5,415 nt of DNA from Leptolinea sp. (GCA_022837205.1 JALHEL010000136.1:1-5415); one strand, 5' to 3'; shown: positions 1 to 5,415, numbered from the stretch's first letter. A program made the numbers and translations. Notes: a model not told the origin generated them from the letters alone.

Positions 1-9
1 AAAAACGAT

Positions 10-723
10 TCATTCCGTTTGCTCCTCTGATGTCTCAAAGATATTGTTTTTATCATCGAAATCGGTGCCGCCGATGACGACTGTATACTCGCCGCGCGGT
101 GCTTCCGTGGCAAATTTTTCCGATAATTCTTTCAACCTGCCGCGATCAACCCTTTCAAATTTCTTAGTCAAATCGTTGGCGACAGCCGCGCTGCGGTCAC
201 CGAAGACTTCCAGTGCGTCATTCAAGAAAGCCGACAGACGATACGGGCTTTCATAGTAAATCAATGTGTAAGGGCTCATCGCATCCGCTTCCAAAAACCG
301 TTTCCGTTGTCCGGATTTACGCGGAGGAAAGCCGCGAAAGGTGAATGAGTGAACCGGCAGACCGGATAACGTAAGAGCGGGGATTAAAGCCGTCGCGCCC
401 GGAATCGCGGTGACGGGAATATGATTCGCCAGTGCTTCCCGGACCAACGTAAAACCCGGGTCGGAAACGGAAGGCGATCCGGCGTCCGTGACCAATGCGA
501 CATTTTTGTCCGCGAAAAGATGCTCCATTACTTTCGGTAAGGCCCGTTTTTCGTTATCTTCGCGGAAAGAAATCTGCGGTTTTTTGATTTCGAAATGTTG
601 CAGCAACAAACCGGTCTTTCGGGTGTCTTCACTGACGACCAGATCGACCTCTCGCAGCGTTTCGATCGCTCTTAAGGTAATATCTTTCAGATTTCCGATC
701 GGTGTGGCGACTAAATACAGCAT
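10..723 (-). CDS. rsmI: 16S rRNA (cytidine1402-2'-O)-methyltransferase RsmI, short form
   Basis: RsmI uses S-adenosylmethionine to 2'-O-methylate C1402 in the ribosomal decoding centre, in the cytoplasm. The 237-residue product shows the family hallmarks in order: VATPIGNL at residues 5-12, SEDTRKT at 31-37, VTDAGSPSVSDPG at 78-90, IPGATALIPALTLSGLP at 107-123, YYESPYRL at 156-163, LTKKFE at 185-190 and RGEYTVVIGG at 210-219. These blocks form the tetrapyrrole-methylase fold. I chose the ATG at 723 because LYLVATPIGN follows it at once, as in family members, and AGGA lies 6 bases upstream (730-733). An in-frame ATG at 813 would add 30 unrelated residues from inside the upstream gene. The protein ends soon after the catalytic domain, whereas typical RsmI proteins of about 280-290 residues carry a further C-terminal helical domain. 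The LTKKFE block is preceded by ND where many relatives have RE. It is the last visible gene of the minus-strand operon and overlaps the DNA methyltransferase by 13 bases. Confidence 0.95.
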   Translation of the reverse strand: MLYLVATPIGNLKDITLRAIETLREVDLVVSEDTRKTGLLLQHFEIKKPQISFREDNEKRALPKVMEHLFADKNVALVTDAGSPSVSDPGFTLVREALANHIPVTAIPGATALIPALTLSGLPVHSFTFRGFPPRKSGQRKRFLEADAMSPYTLIYYESPYRLSAFLNDALEVFGDRSAAVANDLTKKFERVDRGRLKELSEKFATEAPRGEYTVVIGGTDFDDKNNIFETSEEQTE

Positions 724-1535
724 TCCGCATCCTGTCCCAATCTTTGTTTCATGATTTGAATTGCTTCGGGATTGTTGTCGATCAAAATGCAATCCCGCCC
801 CATTTCGGCGCAAACTGCGCCGACTGTACCGCTTCCGGCAAAAAAATCCAGCACCAAATCACCGGGGTTGGAAGAAGCCGTAATAATCCTTCGAATGATT
901 CCCAGCGGTTTCTGGGTCGGATAGCCGGTTTTTTCTTTGCTGTTTGTCGGAACGATGGTGTGCCACCAGGTATCCGTGGGAAGCTTTCCTCTTTCGCTTT
1001 TTTCTTTTCCGACCAAACCGGGAGCCATATAAGGAATCCGATCGATCTCGCTGACATTGAATGTGTAATGATTCGGGTTTTTCGCATAAAACAGAATATT
1101 ATCGTGTTTCGGCGGCCATTTTTTTTTGGTGCGGGCACCGTAATCATAGGCCCAGATAATTTCATTCAGGAACGAATCCCGTCCGAATATTTCATCCAGC
1201 ATGATTTTGCAATAGTGAACCTCGCGATAATCGATATGAAAATAAAGCGATCCGTCATTTTTTAGAATGCGATAAGCTTCTTCCATTCGAGGCCGCAGAA
1301 ATTCGACAAAATCATCAAACCGATCGTCATAAGAACGTTGACCGGTCTTTTCCGAATGGTAACGTTGTCCTTGAAAACCGACCCGATCCCCCTCCTGGTC
1401 CCGGACCACCCGAATCGAAGTCCTTTTCTGAGCATGACCAGTATTGAAGGGCGGATCGATATAGATCAGATCGACAGACTGATCATCCATCCGCTTCAAG
1501 GCTTCCAGATTATCCTGAAATAAGATTTTTATCAT
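711..1535 (-). CDS. Beta-class N6-adenine/N4-cytosine DNA methyltransferase, apparently orphan
   Basis: This is a predicted S-adenosylmethionine-dependent enzyme that methylates the exocyclic amino group of adenine or cytosine in a specific DNA site (N6_N4_Mtase family, PF01555). Counting from the upstream ATG at 1568, the catalytic motif IV YIDPPFNTG lies at residues 36-44 and the SAM-binding motif I DFFAGSGTVG at 241-250. GYPTQKP lies at 215-221. Motif IV before motif I marks the beta class. FQGQRY, HIDYREVHYC, DYGARTKKKWPPKHDN and LPTDTWWHTIV fill the middle; from memory these blocks belong to a conserved family common in Actinobacteria. The start is uncertain. The ATG at 1535 gives 274 residues beginning MIKILFQDN, which fits the family's usual N-terminus. 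The ATG at 1568 gives 285. Neither has a good Shine-Dalgarno site. No restriction endonuclease is visible beside it. The gene sits between an ABC ATPase and rsmI and overlaps rsmI by 13 bases, so it looks like part of a housekeeping operon. The target sequence cannot be read from the protein by eye. Confidence 0.88.
   Translation of the reverse strand: MIKILFQDNLEALKRMDDQSVDLIYIDPPFNTGHAQKRTSIRVVRDQEGDRVGFQGQRYHSEKTGQRSYDDRFDDFVEFLRPRMEEAYRILKNDGSLYFHIDYREVHYCKIMLDEIFGRDSFLNEIIWAYDYGARTKKKWPPKHDNILFYAKNPNHYTFNVSEIDRIPYMAPGLVGKEKSERGKLPTDTWWHTIVPTNSKEKTGYPTQKPLGIIRRIITASSNPGDLVLDFFAGSGTVGAVCAEMGRDCILIDNNPEAIQIMKQRLGQDAECCI
730..733 (-). promoter_or_regulatory. Shine-Dalgarno site of rsmI
   Basis: On the minus strand AGGA sits 6 bases before the ATG at 723, inside the 3' end of the DNA methyltransferase gene. 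It supports the short rsmI start over the upstream in-frame ATG at 813, and it means ribosomes finishing the methyltransferase pass over the rsmI start (likely translational coupling). Confidence 0.65.
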
Positions 1536-1593
1536 TCTTTTGTATGAGCAGCTGTACTGCCGATTCATTCGGTCATCGAAGGAAAATTTACGA

Positions 1594-2388
1594 TCAACCT
1601 AAGAGCATGCGATCATTGGCATAGGATTCGGTCCCGCTTTTTTCAAAGAGTGTCATCAAGTCTTCCACTTTCATCTCTTTTTTCTTTTCCGCAGGGATGT
1701 CCGCGATGATCTTCCCTTCGCTCATCATAATCGTCCGATTCCCATATTCAAGCGCATCCTTCATATTATGAGTGACCATCAACGTTGTCAGATGATTTTC
1801 TTTTACCAATTTCGCGGTCAAATAAAGTACTTTTTTACCGGTAGCCGGATCCAACGCTGCCGTATGTTCATCCAACAGCAACAGTTTCGGTTTCTTGATG
1901 GTCGCCATTAAGAGAGTGAGTGCCTGACGTTGTCCTCCGGAAAGAAGTCCGACTTTCGTTTTAATTCGATCTTCGAGTCCCAATTCGAGTTCGGCAAGCT
2001 GATCATAAAAGAGGTCATGCTCGCCTTTTGCCATGCCCCAATTCAGGGTTCGAGTCTTCCCGCGGCGTAAAGCAATCGCAAGATTTTCTTCGATCGTCAT
2101 ATTGCCGGCGGTGCCCATCATCGGATCCTGAAAAACTCTGCCGATCCATTGTGCCCGTTTATATTCCGGTTGATAGGTAATATCGATATCATCGATAAAA
2201 ATAGCCCCTTCATTGACGAAAAAACGACCGGAAATCGCATTTAATAAGCTGGATTTTCCGGCGCCGTTTCCGCCGATCACCGTGACGAAATCTCCTTCAT
2301 TCAAGGTTAAATCAAGATTCACCAGTGCGGTTTTTTCACTCACCGTTCCCGGTTCGAATATTTTTGTAATATTTTCAATTCTGAGCAT
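1594..2388 (-). CDS. ABC transporter ATP-binding protein, TrpZ/COG1101-like
   Basis: This is the cytoplasmic ATPase of an importer, expected to bind the permease encoded just upstream and power uptake by ATP hydrolysis. All nucleotide-binding motifs are intact in the 264 residues: Walker A GGNGAGKSS at 39-47, Q-loop VFQDP with Q87, signature LSGGQRQ at 149-155, Walker B LLLLDE at 169-174 with the catalytic glutamate at 174, D-loop ALD at 178-180 and switch histidine in MVTHN (H207). The pairing with a LivH-like permease and overall sequence style match the COG1101 ATPases of the tryptophan-type TrpXYZ transporters described in streptococci. Their substrates differ between species, so the ligand is not assigned. 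The ATG at 2388 has AGGA about 8 bases upstream (2397-2400), placed right after the permease stop codon; the gap between the genes is 14 bases, which indicates co-transcription and coupling. The gene ends with TGA. The next gene downstream starts 25 or 58 bases later with no terminator between them. Confidence 0.9.
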   Translation of the reverse strand: MLRIENITKIFEPGTVSEKTALVNLDLTLNEGDFVTVIGGNGAGKSSLLNAISGRFFVNEGAIFIDDIDITYQPEYKRAQWIGRVFQDPMMGTAGNMTIEENLAIALRRGKTRTLNWGMAKGEHDLFYDQLAELELGLEDRIKTKVGLLSGGQRQALTLLMATIKKPKLLLLDEHTAALDPATGKKVLYLTAKLVKENHLTTLMVTHNMKDALEYGNRTIMMSEGKIIADIPAEKKKEMKVEDLMTLFEKSGTESYANDRMLLG

Positions 2389-2402
2389 TTCTTCTTTCCT
2401 GA

Positions 2403-3341
2403 TCAGATCGACTTAAGCATCGATGAGGCTTTTTTGGAAGCCCTGCGCTGTTTGATAACCGGCAGAGACAAAGCGATAATCACAATGATCGATGTGAAAA
2501 GTTTCAGGTCTGTCGGTTCAACGGAGATCGGAATTACTATCTTACCCAGATGAATTTCAAAGTCGATTTCAAGAATCAGGGAGATGATAATTCGGTAAAC
2601 AATACTGCCGAGAACAATTGAGACCATATGCTGAAGAACGCCTTTTTTCCCGAACAGTACTTCCCCGATAATTACCGAAGCCAAGCCGATCACAATTGTG
2701 CCGGTTCCCATACCGATATCCGCATAACTCTGTTTTTGAGCAATGATTGCGCCGGCTAAGCCGATCAACGCATTACCGATGATCAAACCGATCATGAACA
2801 TACTGTCGGTATCGACGCCCATCGCCCGAATCATATACACATTATTGCCCGTTGCGCGAACGGAATAACCCAACTCGGTATTCAAGAACCACCACAAAAT
2901 CAATATAATTATAGCGACAATTAATAATCCCAAAATAAAAGTGGATGCTTTACCGCCCGTATGTAACATACTTTCGAATTTTGTGAAGACCGTATTCATC
3001 CGTAAGAGGGAAATATTCGCTTTGCCCAAAATTCTCAGATTGATGGAATAGAGGGCTGTCATGGAAAGGATGCCAGCTAAAAGGATCGGAATTTTAAGCT
3101 TGGTATGCAGGATTCCGGTGAATGTCCCGGCAATTGCCCCGCCGCCGATTGCCGCCAAACAAGCCAAAAAAGGATCTCCACCATCCGAGATGATCCGGGC
3201 TGCGATCGCCGCACCGAGCGGGAATACTCCTTCGCAAGACAAATCGGCAATATCCAGAATTCTGAAAGTAAAGAAAACTCCGATTGCCAATATCGCCCAT
3301 AGAATTCCCAATGATATTGCATTAATCAGTATATCCAGCAC
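2403..3341 (-). CDS. ABC transporter permease, TrpY/COG4120-like
   Basis: This integral membrane subunit (312 residues) would form the inner-membrane channel for the ATPase encoded next. Hydrophobic stretches suggest about eight or nine membrane helices, at roughly residues 4-26, 38-52, 57-79, 84-98, 133-153, 180-202, 212-230, 238-257 and 279-296. The segment TELGYSVRATGNN at 155-167 followed by AMGVDTD at 173-179 is the cytoplasmic coupling loop typical of the LivH/BPD_transp_2 superfamily (PF02653). GLASVIIGEVLFG at 219-231 is characteristic of the COG4120 permeases. A basic tail (KQRRASKK, 297-304) would face the cytoplasm. The start is GTG at 3341, chosen because GAGGG lies 4 bases upstream and the hydrophobic N-terminus follows directly. 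It is the first gene of the operon, only about 25 bases from the inferred transcription start. The substrate-binding lipoprotein that normally precedes this permease is not in the window. Substrate is unknown; amino acids or related small molecules are the family precedent. Confidence 0.88.
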   Translation of the reverse strand: MLDILINAISLGILWAILAIGVFFTFRILDIADLSCEGVFPLGAAIAARIISDGGDPFLACLAAIGGGAIAGTFTGILHTKLKIPILLAGILSMTALYSINLRILGKANISLLRMNTVFTKFESMLHTGGKASTFILGLLIVAIIILILWWFLNTELGYSVRATGNNVYMIRAMGVDTDSMFMIGLIIGNALIGLAGAIIAQKQSYADIGMGTGTIVIGLASVIIGEVLFGKKGVLQHMVSIVLGSIVYRIIISLILEIDFEIHLGKIVIPISVEPTDLKLFTSIIVIIALSLPVIKQRRASKKASSMLKSI

Positions 3342-3345
3342 AATT

Positions 3346-3350
3346 CCCTC
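3346..3350 (-). promoter_or_regulatory. Shine-Dalgarno site of the permease gene
   Basis: GAGGG on the minus strand lies 4 bases before the GTG at 3341. With no other plausible start nearby, it supports GTG as the initiation codon of the permease. Confidence 0.6.
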
Positions 3351-3371
3351 GGTATTTTTAAATCAAGTGTA

Positions 3372-3380
3372 ATTCTATCA
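3372..3380 (-). promoter_or_regulatory. Extended -10 promoter of the permease-ATPase-methyltransferase-rsmI operon
   Basis: Read on the minus strand the sequence is TGATAGAAT, a TGn extension followed by the -10 hexamer TAGAAT (one mismatch to TATAAT). No good -35 box stands 16-18 bases upstream, which is tolerated for extended -10 promoters. Transcription would begin near 3365, giving a leader of about 25 bases before the GTG at 3341. This is inferred from sequence only. The element is the mirror partner of the ileS promoter. Confidence 0.55.
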
Positions 3381-3411
3381 TGCGATTTTATAATGAATTT
3401 GTCATGATGAT

Positions 3412-3420
3412 TGATATAAT
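3412..3420 (+). promoter_or_regulatory. Extended -10 promoter of the ileS T-box transcript
   Basis: TGATATAAT combines a TGn extension with a perfect TATAAT hexamer. The -35 region at the proper distance (about 3392-3397, AATGAA) is poor, so recognition probably depends on the extended -10. Transcription would begin around 3427, upstream of all the T-box leader elements, which is where a T-box promoter is expected. Confidence 0.65.
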
Positions 3421-3564
3421 TACACTCTAAATTCGGCTGTTTGACCGTTTGTATGAAACATGGTTAAATAGCATACGAAATGCGTTGACGAAAAGAGTAC
3501 CGTCAGTAGGAATCCACAGCGAATCCGGGAGGGTGAAAGCCGGATGATCAAGCTGGCGAGGAAA

Positions 3565-3567
3565 ATC
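3565..3567 (+). promoter_or_regulatory. T-box specifier codon ATC (isoleucine)
   Basis: ATC lies on the 3' side of stem I, followed by a purine and TTTCTGAGC, the spacing seen between specifier and the GAG-containing kink-turn in other T-box leaders. It would pair with the GAU anticodon of tRNA-Ile, in agreement with the downstream gene. Confidence 0.8.
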
Positions 3568-3681
3568 GTTTCTGAGCAATGATCCGAAACTGTATTCCGA
3601 GGAGGAAGCGGGAGTAAGTGATTCGGGATAATCCGCCGTTATCGGATAGAGAGTGTTCATATTCATGCAGAATATGAAAAC

Positions 3682-3714
3682 AAGGGTGGTACCGCGGAAT
3701 TTACCCCGTCCCTT
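3682..3714 (+). promoter_or_regulatory. T-box motif and antiterminator
   Basis: AGGGTGGTACCGCG at 3683-3696 matches the T-box consensus exactly. The antiterminator forms by pairing AAGGG (3682-3686) with CCCTT (3710-3714) and GCGG (3694-3697) with CCGT (3706-3709), leaving the canonical 7-base bulge TGGTACC (3687-3693). TGGT pairs with the tRNA 3' end NCCA with N=A, which fits the A73 discriminator of tRNA-Ile. Because the 3' strand of this helix is also the 5' strand of the terminator, the two structures exclude each other. Confidence 0.93.
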
Positions 3715-3730
3715 TCGGGACGGTTTTTTT
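3706..3730 (+). terminator. Conditional T-box terminator
   Basis: A 7-base-pair GC-rich stem CCGTCCC/GGGACGG (3706-3712 with 3717-3723) with a TTTC loop is followed by seven T residues (3724-3730). It is a textbook intrinsic terminator, expected to act when charged tRNA-Ile fails to stabilise the antiterminator. Confidence 0.95.
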
Positions 3731-3745
3731 ATTAAAGATATCTCT

Positions 3746-3760
3746 CAGCCGATATGGCTG
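3746..3760 (+). other. Small hairpin between the T-box terminator and ileS
   Basis: CAGCC and GGCTG pair perfectly around the loop GATAT, in the 49 bases between the terminator T-run and the ileS start. It has no T-run, so it is not a second terminator. It could protect the 5' end of a processed ileS mRNA or be incidental. Confidence 0.5.
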
Positions 3761-3769
3761 GAAACAAAT

Positions 3770-3775
3770 AAGGAG
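3770..3775 (+). promoter_or_regulatory. Shine-Dalgarno site of ileS
   Basis: AAGGAG lies 4 bases before the ATG at 3780. It fixes the ileS start, since family similarity begins within the first residues. Confidence 0.75.
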
Positions 3776-3779
3776 TCTT

Positions 3780-5415
3780 ATGTTTAAACCGGTTTCATCC
3801 AAACTTAATGTTAATGAAATGGAAGAAGGGGTTCTGAAGTTTTGGAAAGATGAAAATATTTTCAAAAAATCAACCGATAATCGCGAAGGCGGCCGTGAAT
3901 ATGTGTTCTATGAAGGCCCGCCTACCGCAAACGGAAAACCCGGTGTACATCATGTAATTTCTCGCTCCATTAAAGATGTAATCCTTCGCTATCGTACGAT
4001 GCAAGGGTGTCATATTATCCGCCGCGGCGGTTGGGATACACACGGCTTGCCGGTCGAAATTGAAGTGGAAAAGAAGTTGGGATTTACCAACAAACAGCAA
4101 ATCGAAGAGTACGGCATCGCGAAATTCAACGCTCTTTGTAAAGAATCGGCTTTTTCGAATATCAAAGAGTGGGAACGCATGACGGAGCGGGTCGCCTATT
4201 GGGTTGATTTTGATACGGCTTATATCACTTACAAGGATGAGTATATCGAATCCGAATGGCAAATCCTGAAGAATTTCTTTGAAAGAGATTTGCTTTATCA
4301 GGGGTTTAAAGTCGTCCCTTATTGCCCGCGCTGCGGAACTCCCCTGGCGGATCATGAAGTCGCTCAAGGCTACCATGACGTGGAAGATCCTTCTATCTAT
4401 ATTCGATTTCGCTTAAAGAACCAACCGGACACCGATTTGCTGGTGTGGACAACCACTCCGTGGACGCTGACGGCGAATGTCGGAATTGCAGCGCATCCGG
4501 ATGTTGATTACGTCAAAATCGAGCGGCCGTTGCCTGACGGTACTTCCGAAAAGTTGATTTTTGCCGAATCTCTCGTCCCTGTTGTCCTACCGGGTGAAGA
4601 GGTTAAGATTCTCGAACACTATAAAGGGAAGGATTTGAAAGGCTGGGAATATGAACCGCTTTTTCATTTCCTGCCTTTGGAGAAGCCTGCACATCGCGTG
4701 GTGATGGCTGACTATGTTTCTGTGGAAGACGGAACGGGGCTGGTCCATATTGCTCCTTCATTCGGTGCGGAAGACATGGAAGTCGGAAAAGTCGAAGATT
4801 TACCGGTTTTGATGACGGTCGGACCGGACGGGCGGTTTATCCCGGAAGTGACCGAGTGGGCGGGGATGTTCGTGAAAGATGCGGATCCGCTGATTATCAA
4901 AGAACTAAGCGCACGCGGTCGAATGCTGAAGCACGGAAAAATCAAACACAGCTATCCTTTCTGTTGGCGCTGCAATACGCCTTTGCTTTATTATGCCCGG
5001 CCGACATGGTTTATCCGAACCAGCCAGTTTAAAGATCGGCTGGTTGAATTGAACGAAAAAATCAACTGGTACCCGTCTCATATTAAAAACGGGCGATTCG
5101 GAAATTGGCTTGAAAATAATATCGATTGGGCGTTGGGAAGAAACCGATATTGGGGGACGCCCTTACCTGTCTGGGTCTGCGATCAGTGTGGTCATCAGGA
5201 GTGCATCGGAAATCGGGAAGAATTATCCCAGAAAGCCGGCAAAGATCTTTCGAACTTGGAGTTGCACCGGCCCTATGTCGATGAAATTACTTATTCTTGC
5301 CCAGAATGCGGAGGCTTGATGCGTCGGGTGCCTGAATTGATTGATGTTTGGTTTGATTCGGGAGCGATGCCCTATGCACAATGGGGTTACCCGAATAAGA
5401 ATCATGAGATTTTCA
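3780..5415 (+). CDS. ileS: Isoleucyl-tRNA synthetase, IleRS2 type with GVHH signature, 3' end outside window
   Basis: IleRS charges tRNA-Ile with isoleucine in the cytoplasm and hydrolyses mischarged valine. The first 545 residues are present, about half of a typical 1,030-1,050. The sequence runs closely with bacterial-type-2/Thermus-like IleRS. Visible blocks are FYEGPPTANGKP at 43-54, the signature position GVHH at 55-58, GWDTHGLPVE at 84-93 and YCPRCGTPL at 181-189. The editing domain follows, with WTTTPWTL at 223-230 and GTGLVHIAPSFGAED at 318-332 (D332 is the likely editing aspartate). SYPFCWRCNTPL lies at 391-402, cysteine pairs CDQC and CPEC at 467-470 and 507-510 may bind zinc, and WALGRNRYWGTPLP is at 450-463. 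IDVWFDSGAMPYAQWGYP at 521-538 returns to the catalytic core. KMSKS would lie beyond the edge. The first signature is HxGH in most class I enzymes; here its first and third positions read G and H. The gene is controlled by the isoleucine T-box immediately upstream. Confidence 0.97.
   Translation, partial: MFKPVSSKLNVNEMEEGVLKFWKDENIFKKSTDNREGGREYVFYEGPPTANGKPGVHHVISRSIKDVILRYRTMQGCHIIRRGGWDTHGLPVEIEVEKKLGFTNKQQIEEYGIAKFNALCKESAFSNIKEWERMTERVAYWVDFDTAYITYKDEYIESEWQILKNFFERDLLYQGFKVVPYCPRCGTPLADHEVAQGYHDVEDPSIYIRFRLKNQPDTDLLVWTTTPWTLTANVGIAAHPDVDYVKIERPLPDGTSEKLIFAESLVPVVLPGEEVKILEHYKGKDLKGWEYEPLFHFLPLEKPAHRVVMADYVSVEDGTGLVHIAPSFGAEDMEVGKVEDLPVLMTVGPDGRFIPEVTEWAGMFVKDADPLIIKELSARGRMLKHGKIKHSYPFCWRCNTPLLYYARPTWFIRTSQFKDRLVELNEKINWYPSHIKNGRFGNWLENNIDWALGRNRYWGTPLPVWVCDQCGHQECIGNREELSQKAGKDLSNLELHRPYVDEITYSCPECGGLMRRVPELIDVWFDSGAMPYAQWGYPNKNHEIF

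Larger units (their letters stand above)
3366..3426. repeat. 15-base inverted repeat spanning both divergent promoters
   Basis: The left arm AGTGTAATTCTATCA (3366-3380) and right arm TGATATAATTACACT (3412-3426) are reverse complements with one mismatch; the inner 9 bases AGTGTAATT/AATTACACT match perfectly. The arms are 31 bases apart. Each arm contains one promoter's extended -10 hexamer plus the following TTACACT or TACACT initiation region, so the two promoters are near-copies facing away from each other. It could be a shared operator, or only the result of similar promoter consensus. Confidence 0.75.
3427..3730 (+). ncRNA. T-box riboswitch leader of ileS, isoleucine-specific
   Basis: The leader senses the charging of tRNA-Ile and lets transcription enter ileS when the tRNA is uncharged. 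Stem I has a basal helix CGTTG/CAATG (3483-3487 with 3577-3581), an AGTA S-turn motif at 3496-3499, a helix CGTCAG/CTGGCG (3501-3506 with 3553-3558) and a distal hairpin ATCCGG/CCGGAT (3523-3528 with 3540-3545). The specifier loop carries ATC at 3565-3567. A stem II candidate pairs ATCCGA (3582-3587) with TCGGAT (3642-3647). Stem III is a 9-base-pair hairpin, 3656-3664 with 3670-3678. It is followed by the 14-base T-box motif and the terminator. The 5' end is inferred from the -10 box and may be a few bases off. This accounts for the gene-free stretch between the two divergent transcription units. Confidence 0.95.

Noticed and set aside
724..813. N-terminal extension of rsmI by 30 residues to the ATG at 813
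   Set aside because: The added residues are unlike any RsmI N-terminus and lie wholly within the methyltransferase gene. The ATG at 723 has its own AGGA site and starts right at the conserved block.
702..1265. 187-codon plus-strand reading frame inside the DNA methyltransferase gene
   Set aside because: It lies opposite a gene with complete catalytic motifs and shows no recognisable domain; it is an antisense shadow.
711..1568. Restriction-modification or phage-defence island
   Set aside because: Only a methyltransferase is present; its neighbours are a nutrient transporter and a ribosomal methyltransferase, with no nuclease, integrase or repeat.
3389..3394. Another TATAAT hexamer on the plus strand as the ileS promoter
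   Set aside because: It has no TG extension and no -35 box at a suitable distance. The extended -10 at 3412-3420 is better, though both would give transcripts containing the whole T-box.
3366..3426. Terminal inverted repeats of a small mobile element
   Set aside because: The arms are only 15 bases with a 31-base interior, lack flanking target duplications, and coincide exactly with two promoter -10 regions.
3427..3666. 79-codon minus-strand reading frame within the leader region
   Set aside because: It lies antisense to stem I, II and III of the T-box; the base pairing explains the sequence and the peptide resembles nothing.
3870..4376. 168-codon minus-strand reading frame inside ileS
   Set aside because: It is antisense to the conserved catalytic and early editing regions of IleRS, whose motifs are unmistakable on the plus strand.

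Overview
The window reads as ordinary bacterial chromosome, using the standard bacterial code with TGA and TAG as stops. A canonical T-box leader before an isoleucyl-tRNA synthetase gene, purine-rich Shine-Dalgarno sites and a TrpXYZ-like ABC transporter all suggest a member of the Bacillota (Firmicutes) or a close T-box-using relative. I cannot name the genus. No mobile element, CRISPR array, rRNA or tRNA gene is visible.

The layout is divergent around a non-coding hub at about 3342-3779. To the left, on the minus strand, lie four tightly packed genes that look like one operon. In transcription order they are an ABC permease (3341-2403), its ATPase (2388-1594), an orphan-looking beta-class adenine/cytosine-N4 DNA methyltransferase (1535 or 1568 down to 711) and rsmI, the 16S rRNA C1402 ribose methyltransferase (723-10). 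The last two overlap by 13 bases. The transporter pair belongs to the COG4120/COG1101 type, but the substrate-binding protein gene that usually leads such operons is absent here.

To the right, on the plus strand, a complete T-box riboswitch (about 3427-3730) has an ATC isoleucine specifier, a UGGN bulge matching the A discriminator of tRNA-Ile, and a competing terminator and antiterminator. It leads into ileS, which starts at 3780 and runs off the end of the window after 545 codons. The operon and ileS are thus transcribed away from each other, by promoters that share an almost identical 15-base element in mirror orientation.

The two points most worth attention are these. (1) The IleRS carries GVHH in place of the class I HIGH signature. 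This altered motif has been described in a subset of IleRS2 enzymes and linked to very high mupirocin resistance. (2) The twin divergent promoters form a 15-base inverted repeat with one mismatch and could be co-regulated. I found no convincing wholly new system; the rest is recognisable housekeeping and transport machinery with a few unusual arrangements.
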